59,996 nucleotides of DNA from Balamuthia mandrillaris. Its lineage: Eukaryota > Discosea > Longamoebia > Balamuthiidae. A program made the translations under genes and the position numbers. Shown in pieces: positions 32,235 to 41,325 of this stretch (its first letter is position 1; the number at the start of each line of letters is the position of its first letter). The notes beneath the pieces are model-generated. The model saw only the letters and a program-made list of their open reading frames with translations, did not search any database and was not told the DNA's origin. The stretch is taken from contig JAVKOQ010000314.1 of NCBI GenBank assembly GCA_031835245.1, positions 1 through 59,996 of the forward strand, read 5' to 3'.

Positions 32235-33049
32235 AAAGATGAGTAATCAACATAAACCAAAAAAAAAAAAACAAGAGAGCGTTGAGAGAGTCTTCTGCCG
32301 CTTACCAAATTCTTTGGAAAAATTTTGCAGCTGAGGAATAGCCCTTGCCGACAGGGTAGGAAAAGCATAGGTTATGAGAGTGAAGATGCATTTGCCGGAA
32401 GAGTCAGAGCCGTCACTGCTGCTTCCTGCTTGTTTCTTGGTTTTGGCCTTGCCTTCTTGTTCTACCGCCTTCACGGTTTTGCAGACGCAAAACCCTTCTC
32501 CTGTCTCAGAATCGCCTCTTCGCCCATAAACAAGCGTTGGATAAAACCTGCAAAACCAAAGGAAACGTCCGGTTTAGAGTGAAGCAGACAGGAGGAGAAG
32601 AGGGTAGAGAAGGGAGGAAGGAGGGAGAAGAAGAAGAAGAGAAGGCACCAACACACCTATGTACATCGAAATGGTCACCGTCTATGACCGCACCAAAACG
32701 AAAAGCGTTTTCGCTGTCGTCAAAGATGCGGGTAAGGTCTCTGAGATGGACAGTGTTACACAAACAAACAAAGAGGGGAGAATGAAATGAAAGGAAGATC
32801 AGTGACAAGCTTGGAAGAAGAGAGAGAGAACAAGAGCAGAAGAGGGAATGGGAAGGAGAAAGAGAGGAGAGAACGGAAAAGGAGGAAAACCACAAACTCT
32901 ATTTCATTCAGATCCACATCAAAAGTGGTGGCCAGTATTTTTCCGTCCTGGGAAAAAACAACCCCTCGGGACCACTCCTTGAGGTGCTTCTCCAAGTTCT
33001 CCTGCAGCACCTGCTGGCTCTTTGGGTCGATTGTTGCAGCGCCCTCCAT
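32180..33049 (-). CDS. Profilin-like protein
   Basis: Actin-monomer-binding regulator of actin assembly. Four exons from the ATG at 33049. The spliced protein (about 165 residues) follows the profilin fold: WSRGVVFSQDGKILATTFDV; then DLTRIFDDSENAFRFGAVID and GDHFDVHRFYPTLVYGRRGD, corresponding to the iF..p..af..G...G.ky....vYG+kG signature; then GFCVCKTVKA and CIFTLITYAFPTLSARAIPQ; and last QNFSKEFVEPLL. Odd points: about 25 extra residues (Lys/Ser/Gly-rich, near 32400-32450) split the last two strands, and the extreme N-terminal Trp-rich poly-Pro-binding helix is weak. A distant paralogue of profilin is therefore as likely as the main cytosolic one. The last intron (about 32183-32300) holds a GA run on +. 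Stop at 32180. Confidence 0.6.
32198..32233 (+). repeat. GA run in the last intron of the profilin-like gene
   Basis: CT on the sense strand, ending one or two bases before the acceptor CAG, so here it also serves as the 3' polypyrimidine tract. Confidence 0.85.
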
Positions 33050-33726
33050 CTTTTACTATTTTTTGTTTCCCTCTCACCTCTTTACTCGAAATAAATAAAT
33101 TATAAAAAAAAACAAAAAAAAAAAAGATAGATGCTTCTACTTTTTTTTTCCTAGTATAACTGCCGACCAAAGTTTAGACAGAGAGGCTTTTCTTTCCCTT
33201 TTTTTTTTTAAATATTGCTGCACCCTTTTCTTCTCCTTCACCTTCTTCCCTTTGTGGCTCCTTTCACTCCTGTCTCTCTTTTCCTTTATTTTTTTTTGGT
33301 TTGGGGATGTCGACATAAATTTCCATTGAACGTTCCCAACCTAATAGAGTAGGGCTCCTCACAGAGCATAAGTAAAGCGGCCAAAAAGATAAAAGGATAC
33401 GAAAATTCGAATTAACCAACCAGGAGAGGTGGAAACGGTTCAACCGCGTGCAGGGGCCGACTGCGCCGAGCCTTGCTTCGTGTTGGAAACTCCTCGATGC
33501 ATTCCTTACACCTTCCGCGACGATGAAAGTTTGGAACTGTCGACTACAATTAGGCCCGATCCGATCGATCCGAGGGGTCAGCATGAGGGGCCGGGCGTAT
33601 GACGTCACAGGGAGGAGGTCACAAATACGGACCCATGTATCATGGATAGCGTTTCACATAAATGTGCAGCCGCGCCCACAACAAACCAATTTTCAATTAA
33701 TGTGGCAAAACCAGCACAAACACACC
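33050..33726. other. Intergenic region between profilin-like and F-box/ankyrin genes
   Basis: About 680 bases. A-rich and T-rich runs (33090-33130, 33135-33150, 33198-33212) are followed by TGTCGACA at 33308, TTCGAATTAACCAA at 33406 and a G+C-richer stretch from 33430. The stretch 33448-33726 stays open in the frame of the downstream gene but looks non-conserved. Confidence 0.5.
33308..33315. promoter_or_regulatory. TGTCGACA palindrome, copy 5
   Basis: Non-coding, 259 bases upstream of the profilin-like ATG at 33049, in the 10-base perfect palindrome ATGTCGACAT. Confidence 0.5.
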
Positions 33727-35117
33727 ATGAATCCACCATCCTTGATCACGATCTCAGGCGACTTGGTCACCGTCAACGATGCCCTGCCACCCGAAATCCT
33801 GACACAGATACTTTTGGACGTGGAACTGTCGAAGTTGGTGGGTCTGCTGCGAAACGTGTGCAAGCTCTGGAAGGCCATCTTGGATTTGGCGCAGAGGAAA
33901 CCCACGATCAGCCTGCGGTGCATATCTCAGCGGTGCAAAACGGCAGCATGGAGCATCCGAGAGGTGTCAATAAGCAATGCCTTCAGGCCGTCCCCCCTAG
34001 GGGCGCAGCCACTCGTACCCATCTGGAGGAACGCTTTGGTGGAAGGCGCTGGGTTTCACGCCGGCGAGATAATGCAGGAGCTGTTTTCTGACCCCTTTAT
34101 ACTCCTGGAAATTATTCGCACCATTTTGTCCAGGTTCAGCCCTTCGACGTTGCCCGAAGACCCGGGTCGTATCTTCCTCGCGGGAATGATCCGAGGCGCC
34201 ATAATGGGAGGTCGCACGGAGGTATTGGACCAGCTGCTTCTATGGTTCGGAGCAGCGTTTATGGGCTTTTTCGATAACTCGATCACAGGTGCTGAAAAAT
34301 GGACGGCTGCGGCCTCCCGTGGCCGAACCCAGGTTCTGGACTGGATTGAAGGCAACAGTCGGGTACTTGACGATGATGCACAGTGGAGCGTCTCCGAGGC
34401 CGCACGCAACGGCCACGTGAATGTGCTCAAGTGGTACTGGGAGCACAGCAGGATGGCCACAGACTCTTCAGCGCGCCTGTGATCATGCTGGAAGCTGCCA
34501 TGGGAGGACAGCTGACAGCCGTCCAATGGCTGAGAGTGCTGTTCGATCCTCCCTTTCCCTGGCCCGACGACTTCGTGCAAACAGCGGCGGGATCTGGAAA
34601 CAAGGACCTAGTGCGGTGGTTGGCGACGTCATACGCTTGGAACGAGTTTACTGTTTGTGAGTATTGCAGGTCCATGAAAATCGCCGCCAGTCGAGGGGAC
34701 GTGGGGATGCTGCTGCTCCTTACGGAAGTGGTGCAGCATCACTGCACATTCGACGACATCACCTTTCGACGGGGGTACGTGTACGCCGCCAATTATGCGG
34801 CCATACACGGCCATGTGGACGTTCTGCGCTGGGTGAGGGAGTGTGTGGGAGGTCCGTTCCACGAGGCTTTGCCGGAATTCAACACCATGGCCCACATTGT
34901 GGGTCGTACTGCCCTGGTCGAGAACGCCGTGCCAACCCCATACCAAAAACTCGAAAAATACCAGGATGTCTGCGTGGCCAATGACGACGTGGACCGCTTC
35001 CTGTTGGAGGAACATGCGCTCTGCCTGCTGGCCAAACACCAGAGAGTCTTCAAAGTGTTGTTTTGCGCCGAACCCTCGTGTGGTAAAAAGAGAAAAAGGG
35101 CGGAGGAAGAAGACTAA
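33727..35117 (+). pseudogene. F-box plus ankyrin-repeat gene, apparently broken
   Basis: Intronless and G+C-rich, unlike its neighbours. The N-terminal F-box reads ALPPEILTQILLDVELSKLV with VCKLWKAILD. Ankyrin-type units of the amoeba/giant-virus style follow, with A-x-x-G-H-V-x-V-L-K/R-W-x repeats (ARNGHVNVLKWYWEH, AGSGNKDLVRWLATSYAWNE, AIHGHVDVLRWVREC). The gene ends in a basic KKRKRAEEED tail. The reading frame appears interrupted about once, so it is either a decayed copy or a sequencing artefact. F-box/ankyrin genes of this kind are expanded both in amoebae and in large DNA viruses that infect them. A viral origin is possible but cannot be shown here; no other virus-like gene lies nearby. 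The good codon structure on both sides suggests recent damage. Confidence 0.6.
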
Positions 35118-35490
35118 AGCTCGCCGCGAAGAGGTTTATGCCACGTGATAGTGCAGTAATAAGGACATTGACAATGACATTTTCGCTCATCCAGGTCCCA
35201 GACGAGGTCCTGTGGCCTGTGTTTGTTCACGTGCCACTCGATTTGAAAGACCCATGAATAGGAGTCTCCAAGTATGAGATATTTCCCTCCTCTTTCTCTC
35301 TCTCTCTCTCTCTGTCTGTCTGTCTGTCTCTCCCTCCCCTCTCTCTCTCTCTCTCTCTCTCCCTCTCCCTCTCTCTCCCTCTCATACATACAAATAAAAA
35401 TTGAATAAAGATAGCAAAGATAGAAGAGGATCAGGTGAGAGGAAACAGAAGTTGTCCATTTCATATCGCGTGTCAAGGACAAGGATGAGT
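35118..35490. other. Convergent 3' flanks with a CT/GT simple repeat
   Basis: Between the F-box/ankyrin gene (plus) and the small CaaX-ending gene (minus). The main content is the repeat at 35288-35385: CT runs, a TCTG segment (35314-35330), CCTCCC, then CT again. No gene seen. Confidence 0.6.
35288..35385 (+). repeat. CT/TCTG compound microsatellite
   Basis: About 100 bases of CT and TCTG units outside any predicted intron, at a convergent gene junction. Confidence 0.85.
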
Positions 35491-35862
35491 TCAGAACAGT
35501 ATACAACAACCCATCGACACTTTTTGTCGTACAATCACCGTAAGAGCATCCCCCGACTCCATGATATCCTGCAACCTCTCTCCCTCGGCCACTGCTCCAC
35601 CTTTGCACTTTGTCTCTATGATTTTCATCGATGCCTTTAGCTTTGCCACTCTGGGCATTCCCTCCTGTTGACGTTGCATGGTCTCGTCGTAGAATTGGTA
35701 AAAAACGGAGTGAACGTCCCCTACGGTGGCGGTAGGCAGGACGTAGACAGCGAAAATGGTTTGGCCTTGGCCTTGCTCTACGTACGGCCCGTGGGGAAGT
35801 TTTTCCGTAAACTTCACGTCCAAGCGGATGGCTTGGCTGGAGGTTACTTGCCTGTAAGCCAT
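35491..35862 (-). CDS. Small protein ending in a CaaX prenylation box, possibly ubiquitin-like (MUB-type)
   Basis: Intronless, 123 residues from the ATG at 35862 (MAYRQVTSSQAIRLDVKFTE). The tail GCCILF ends in C-I-L-F, a CaaX box with Phe last, which favours geranylgeranylation; the preceding Cys could be palmitoylated. The body has alternating strand/helix patterns (IRLDVKFTEK, TIFAVYVLPTATVGDVHSVF, MKIIETKCKGG, ERLQDIMESGDALTVIVRQ) that resemble a beta-grasp. Membrane-anchored ubiquitin-fold (MUB) proteins of plants, fungi and animals have just this layout (about 120 residues, CaaX). Similarity is by layout only. It is likely bound to the cytosolic face of a membrane. Confidence 0.6.
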   Translation of the reverse strand: MAYRQVTSSQAIRLDVKFTEKLPHGPYVEQGQGQTIFAVYVLPTATVGDVHSVFYQFYDETMQRQQEGMPRVAKLKASMKIIETKCKGGAVAEGERLQDIMESGDALTVIVRQKVSMGCCILF

Positions 35863-37823
35863 TATTTTCTGTCTGCCTTTGTTCTTCAACCGTGAGTTTG
35901 GGTGTCTCAAAAACGTATATACGTGACAGGTGGTTTGCGCAACGAGCGTTTATAGGAGTCGCTGGCTTTAAAAGGACATAGAGTCCAAGGATAAGGATAT
36001 CGTTAAGGATGTTTCAACACTTCCTTGTATCAACTTTTCACTTCAGTGTCTGAGCATCGAGGAAGACAAGGGTCCTCAATACCACCATTTCCTTTGGGTC
36101 AAATAAAATTCACAGGATGGTGGTCCCTGGTCCTCCTCCAAAGCGTGAGATTTTGTATGTTAACCGTCTCTTCGAGCACACCACTTGGTGTAGTCAGAAA
36201 AGAAGTTTATGAGTGGAGGAAAGCAGCCCTCTTCCCTCCCTGCGTGAAGCACTGCAAAAGGTCATCATCGAGCTAACACTCCTCTACACCTTCCTTGGCG
36301 GCGGTTATACCCGATTCGAACACGAAGCGAGAGAAGAAGAGACAGAGAAAATGAACAAAGAGAATTCATCATAATAAAAAAAGAGCATCGGCATCAATAT
36401 CGGTGTTCAATAATTTGCAGAAGACAACAAAGATGATAACATACAGGCTTAGTGCCAGACAAAGACCAGCACTTGTTAGTTGTGCTTGTTGCATTGCCCA
36501 AGAAACTGATAGGAGTTATCCTGGACGCCAAGGCCAAAAACATCAATGAAGCATACAAACTTCTCACAACAAGGTTCAGGGTCCAAGGAGTCTTCACAAA
36601 ACGGTACCTCCATCCAGCCGCCAAGCTTGAAGGTGCTGGTCACAGAGGGAGGGTCTTTTCTTCAGCATTCATCTCTCGGCCCAACCTGTTTTCCACCTCT
36701 TCAGCGTCATCACCAGGTGTGTCCTTACACCTGCCCCATCCACCACCGTTTCCTCGTTGTACACTACCCTGACGTTCTTCGGTGGTTGCTGACTGGTGTT
36801 TGGAAGCGCTTGTTTCATGGAAATGAATCCCATGAGGTCTTGCGGCAGCACTTCACGCAACGACGGTGAACCTGTCTCTTTTGGTTTTGGGAATTGTTCT
36901 TCCTGGCCTCTTCCTTTTCCTCCACCTTCTTCTCCTCCACGTTCTCCTTCTCTTTCTCTGGGTGTTGACGACGAAAGGTCAACACAGCCTCTGCAGCTCT
37001 CCATTTGAGATTGGGAAAGACTGGCCTCACCGGAGCCCACACCCAACGCACCACGCTTGTTTCTCGAGCATAAGACCCTTTGCAATCCTCATCACCATTC
37101 TTGCAAAACTTGAAGCACTGCAACAACAGGTCAACACGGTGCAAACGCTCTCCCAAAGCTCGACCCAGAAAAGGGTCCTCCTCTTCTCCTCGCTTGAGGC
37201 TTCCTTGGCGGCAGGTCCCTTGTCTGCAGTTGAAACACGAATTCCAGGGGAACACCGCAGCCCTTGCACTTGGGCCATTCCTCTCCTTCTGGCAAGATGG
37301 GACGGTTTCCCCAAAGCTTGGAGAGTCCTTGGGTTCGGAGGAGAACGAAGAAGCTTCTCCTCCGAACCCAAGGACTTTCGTTATACCTCTAATGGTGAAT
37401 TGAACACTGGCACCTGCGAGACTACTGGATTGTTGTGCGGAGACCCTACGGTCTCCCCGCAGCCATGCGCGTGCCGCCGCAAGGTAGACATCTTTATTGA
37501 GGGGGCCAAGTATTTTTCCTACAGGGACAAAGGGGAAATTCGTGCCAGGCGAGGATGGTTTTTGTTTGGCCAAAAAAAATGTTTGGCCAAAACCCTGATC
37601 AGGCCATAAGTATGTAACCCTTACCTTAAAAATACGTAGAAGAAAAAAACAACACACACAAAGAGGAAGAGGACCAGCTCGGATAAGATTTGAACAGGTT
37701 TCGTTTGCTCTTCTTCTGTGGCGTGGTGTTGAAAGCATCAGCGTGCGAACTAGGCCAAGAACAAGAACAAGAATCAAACGAAGAGGGGGAAAAAAGGTGA
37801 AGCCACGTGTTTACAACGAACGC
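35863..37823. other. Gene-poor region with degenerate coding fragments
   Basis: Nearly 2 kb without a clean gene. On the minus strand two long frames overlap. One (about 37738-36815) has coding-like stretches (GPLNKDVYLAAARAWLRGDR, QFTIRGITKVLGFGGE, a Cys-containing FCKNGDEDCKG) and an intron-like pyrimidine run before TTTTTAAG near 37625. The other (about 36960-36670) has SLREVLPQDLMGFISMKQ and VRVVYNEETVVDGAGVRTHL, faintly like the start of a HECT lobe. Neither extends cleanly, so a decayed gene or old mobile element is likely. Two RNA-hairpin-capable inverted repeats lie at 37324-37376 and about 37434-37462, and two TTTGGCCAAA-like palindromes near 37566 and 37580. No terminal inverted repeats or target duplications were seen. 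Confidence 0.4.
37324..37376. repeat. Perfect 22-bp inverted repeat with 9-base loop
   Basis: Arms 37324-37345 and 37355-37376 are exact reverse complements, beginning AGTCCTTGGGTTCGG on the left; the loop is CGAAGAAGC. The arms are G+C-balanced and not simple sequence. A weaker hairpin (GCGGAGACC ... GGTCTCCCCGC) lies about 60 bases further on. Confidence 0.9.
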
Positions 37824-40800
37824 ATGAATTTCCTTGGGAGGTTGGAGTCTCTTCTGGAGAAGGTGGATGAGGCTGCCGCCAAGACGATCAGCCAGTCTCC
37901 CCTCAAAGGTTGCTCTCTTTCTTCTCGTTCTATATCTTGGCTCTTCTTGGTCCTCTCTTCTTGTTTTTTTCCCCCTCGCTTCCATTTTGACAAATGTTAC
38001 ATAGGAGGAGCAAATGGTCAAACAGGCCAGCCTAGTGCCTCTTTAGGCAATGGATCAGCTTCTGCTCCTCTTGGTTCACCCTCTTCTATTTCCTCCTCCT
38101 CTTCTTCATCAAGACAAGGATCCTCCTCCTCAGGCAGGTTGCCCCCTGCCAAACTCAAGTCGGATGAAGAAATATTTGCCTTTCTCAACGCTGCCACCCC
38201 CATTGACTCCAACAACAGCAACAACAACAAGAGAGACAGAACAGCAACAACATCAACTACGACGACGATCAGCCCAGCAAGACCAGCGAAAAGAGGAGGA
38301 GCAGGAGCAGGAACGTCCAACAGCAACCAAAGAAATAACTTACAGACTCCTTCTCCAAGAGGAAAACGGCCAACAAAGAAAATGACAACCCCAACAGAGA
38401 GATCTCTCTCGCCAACTAAGAGAACGCCGTCACCGCCCCCATCATCACTTGCAGAGAAACAGAAGCAACAGCACCAAAAGCAAGATGAAGTGAAGGTTGA
38501 AAGGAAGGGTGATGAAGAAGAGCAGATGGCAGCATCTTCTTCCGCTGTTGCTGCTCCAGTGCAGCAACAGGTGAATGATACAAAAGCAGTGGATGTGGAG
38601 AGAAGAGAAGCGCAAGCGACGAACGTCAAGAAGGAACAAGAGGCGTTGAATAGAGCAGGACAGATGAGTGAAATGGTACTACAAAATAAAAATGAAGTAC
38701 AGGACGAAGACACAAGCATAGTTGGCAATACGATGAATAAAGAAGAAGTTGAGTGGCAAGAGACTACAAACAAGGAGCAGGAAGGAGAAGGACTGTCAAG
38801 CGATGCTAAAACAGAAACGGAGAAGGAAGACCATGAAGGCACAGAAAAGGGATCAGAAGAGAGCGAAAGAGTGACAGCAAAGGGAAATGAAACCATGGAG
38901 GAAACAGAGCCTGAAGAAGAAGGAGACGAAGAAGAAGGAGAAGAGGAGGTTGAAGAGGAAGAACAGGCAGTCGAAGAACAAGAAGAGAAAGAAGAAACAA
39001 GTGATGACAAAGAAGAAAGTGAGCTTCAAGAAGATGAATCAGAGGAGGCATCCTATTACGACTCGCTTTCAGAGGAGAACTCGCGCCTAGCAATGGAGAA
39101 TAAGCTGCTGCGAAGTGAAGTTCGTGCCTTGAATGACGAAGTATCAGGGCTTACCGAGCGCTATCGTCAGCTTCAAGAACAGTTTCAAAAGGTTTGCTTG
39201 CTTTTTGTTTTTGTTGTTTACTTCAAAGAAAAATTGAAGACATTAATCGTGCATTCTCTTATCAGTCACGAGATATGGCACATAAGCTCCAGTTGGAGGC
39301 AGTCGAGAAAGAACGATTGGTGACCAAGTTGAAGAAAAGCGAGGATGAGTTTGATGCCATTCTCAAGAAAAAGGATGCCCAAAACGCGGCCTTGCAGGTG
39401 TCTTTAGAGGATGCAAAGCAAGAGCTGTCCGCCACTATCCAACGGTTGGAAAATAACATCCGGCTGCTGAACGAGGAGCTGCAGCAGGAACGACAACAAA
39501 AGGATGCAATGATGCATTCCCACAAACAAATGGTACAATCGTTGAATACTCATAACCAACAGTTAGAGGAGCAATTGGCTGAGGAGCGAGAGAGTTCTCT
39601 GAGGGATCGCACTGAGGCGCAAAGCCGGGAGCAACAACTGCAGGCAGACATTGCAGAGTACAGCAAGTCTTTGGCCAACAGCCAGCGGCTGCTGGAGGAG
39701 AAAACGCACAAGCTGCAGATTGCCACTAGTCAAACGGCGCATCTACAGGCTCTCTCGGAGTCGCTTCGACAGGAGCTGGCAGAGTACAAGCTGCGAGCAC
39801 AAAAGGTGTTGCGGCAAAGGGAGGCCACCATTCTTCGCTTGAAACGAGTGGCGGCTTCTCAGACACGAGGCACCAACTCTCAACGATCCTCTTCTGCTTC
39901 TGAAAGTGGTGATGGCACGGTCGTTCCTTCCTCTGAACTCAATGAGGGCGGAGAAATTGTAGACACTTCGAACCAACAGCAGAGCGAAGAACTCGTGGAC
40001 GAAACTACTGCAGTTGGCGTGGAAGCGTCGTGGTTGGGTGATGATGAAACGGAGCAGCTCCTGAAGCTTCAGACTGAGAACGAGGTACTCAGGTTACAGC
40101 TTATAGAGACGAAGCAGCTGCTAGAGAACGAGCGGAAACGGTTCCAGGCAGAGATCGTAGAGGCGCAGCAACAGGCCGAAGCTGACCTGCGCATCGTGGA
40201 AGAGCACATCCAAAACATAGAGAGCTCCCTGAACAAGGAACGCAATCGTGTAAAAAGCCTTCAAATGGATCTCGTGCAACGAAGCCACGAGGCAGCTGCC
40301 GCCAAGGAAGAGCACCAAAAGGCTACGGAGCTGCACGGAGAAGCTCTACGCCTCAAAGATGAAGTCATAAGCAAGCTAAAGCAACAGCTTGCAAACTCTA
40401 GCAGTGGCAGTAGCAGTGACTCTTCACAACAACAGCAGCAAAGCGAACTGGAAAACAGTCTCCGGCTCATGACCGACCGCATGATACACTTGCAAGCTCA
40501 GGTAGAGACGCTGAATAGCGAACGGAATGCTCTTCAAATGCGTTTACAAAGCTTATTACAAAAGAGCGTATGTTTCTCCCTTCCGCTGTTTCTACAGTTT
40601 TCACTTTTCTTATTGTGGTATTACTTGCATCGGCAGAACAAAGATATCGAGACAGGAGTGCAGGGAATGAGAGGAGCCTATTCTCGCCTCGCTGGCAATT
40701 CTTCCGCCAGAGAAGATGCCGACACGCTCCGAATGAGGCTCACTTCATCTCTCGTCCCTCAGTCGTGGTCCACCTCCGATCCCCAATCCAGCACCCACAA

Positions 40801-41097
40801 AGTCTATGCTCACAGCGTTAACGCTGCCAATGCTCTCGATGCTCTTAGTGCAAAAGTTGGCAGAATTCTTCGAGGCAATCCAGTTGCCCGTTTGTTTCTC
40901 ATTTTCTATTTTGTACGTCATTTGCAACCCTTTTCTTCGTCTCTCTCCCCTTCTCTCACATACCCACCTCTTTCCTGCTTGTCCGCCAGGTACTGCTGCA
41001 CGTGTGGGCGTTGTTCTTGTTGTCACGGCCTTTGGAGGTGCATGACACAGCTTCCTTTGTCTCTCCAGATAACGGCCCAGGACTGCCTCCCTCTTGA
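37824..41097 (+). CDS. GOLGA5: Golgin-84 (GOLGA5)-like Golgi tethering protein, 985 residues
   Basis: Coiled-coil tether anchored in the Golgi rim. Five exons in frame: 37824-37908, 38005-39191, 39266-40567, 40637-40912, 40990-41097. The N-terminus MNFLGRLESLLEKVDEAAAK matches the golgin-84 start (short helix, LL..VD..AA), and the early motif LKSDEEIFAFLNAATP matches its D-E-x-x-F-x-F-L-N box. Residues about 100-430 are Ser/Thr/Glu-rich and disordered. About 430-880 is a continuous coiled coil (QLQEQFQK, NIRLLNEELQQERQQKDAMM, LENSLRLMTDRMIHLQAQVE). The C-terminal anchor GRILRGNPVARLFLIFYFVL then LHVWALFLLSRPLEVHD is the family hallmark (R-x-P-x-AR-x-F and LLHLW). Only a short tail follows, as expected. 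The 74-base intron 39192-39265 is among the shortest here. Confidence 0.9.
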
Positions 41098-41325
41098 AGG
41101 AGGGCCGCCCGCCTTCTTTTGTCCCTTGGTATTATTTATATGTTAGCTCCTTCTCCTCCCTCTTCTTCTTGCACATACATTGAAACTTCTATGTTTTTTA
41201 TGAGGAGAAAGCAAAAAACAAAAACAAAAAAGTCTCGTACCTACGATTCTAAATTGAACTCATTAAGGCGTCTGACTAAGATGGATGTTCTCTGTGGATA
41301 GGCGCCATCACAAACAAGTGGCGCA

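Noticed and set aside
33448-33726. N-terminal extension of the F-box/ankyrin gene
   Set aside because: Open frame only; no conserved pattern and no ATG supporting it before 33727.
36300-36330. GATTCGAACAC, another T-loop-like sequence
   Set aside because: The flanking bases do not pair as a T stem and no cloverleaf can be drawn.
36050-36960. HECT-type ubiquitin ligase remnant (VRVVYNEETVVDGAGVRTHL)
   Set aside because: The resemblance is limited to one short stretch; no catalytic Cys lobe could be found downstream on the same strand.
37555-37600. TTTGGCCAAA palindromes as a TGTCGACA-like promoter element for golgin-84
   Set aside because: Only two near-copies together in a degenerate region and none at other gene starts.
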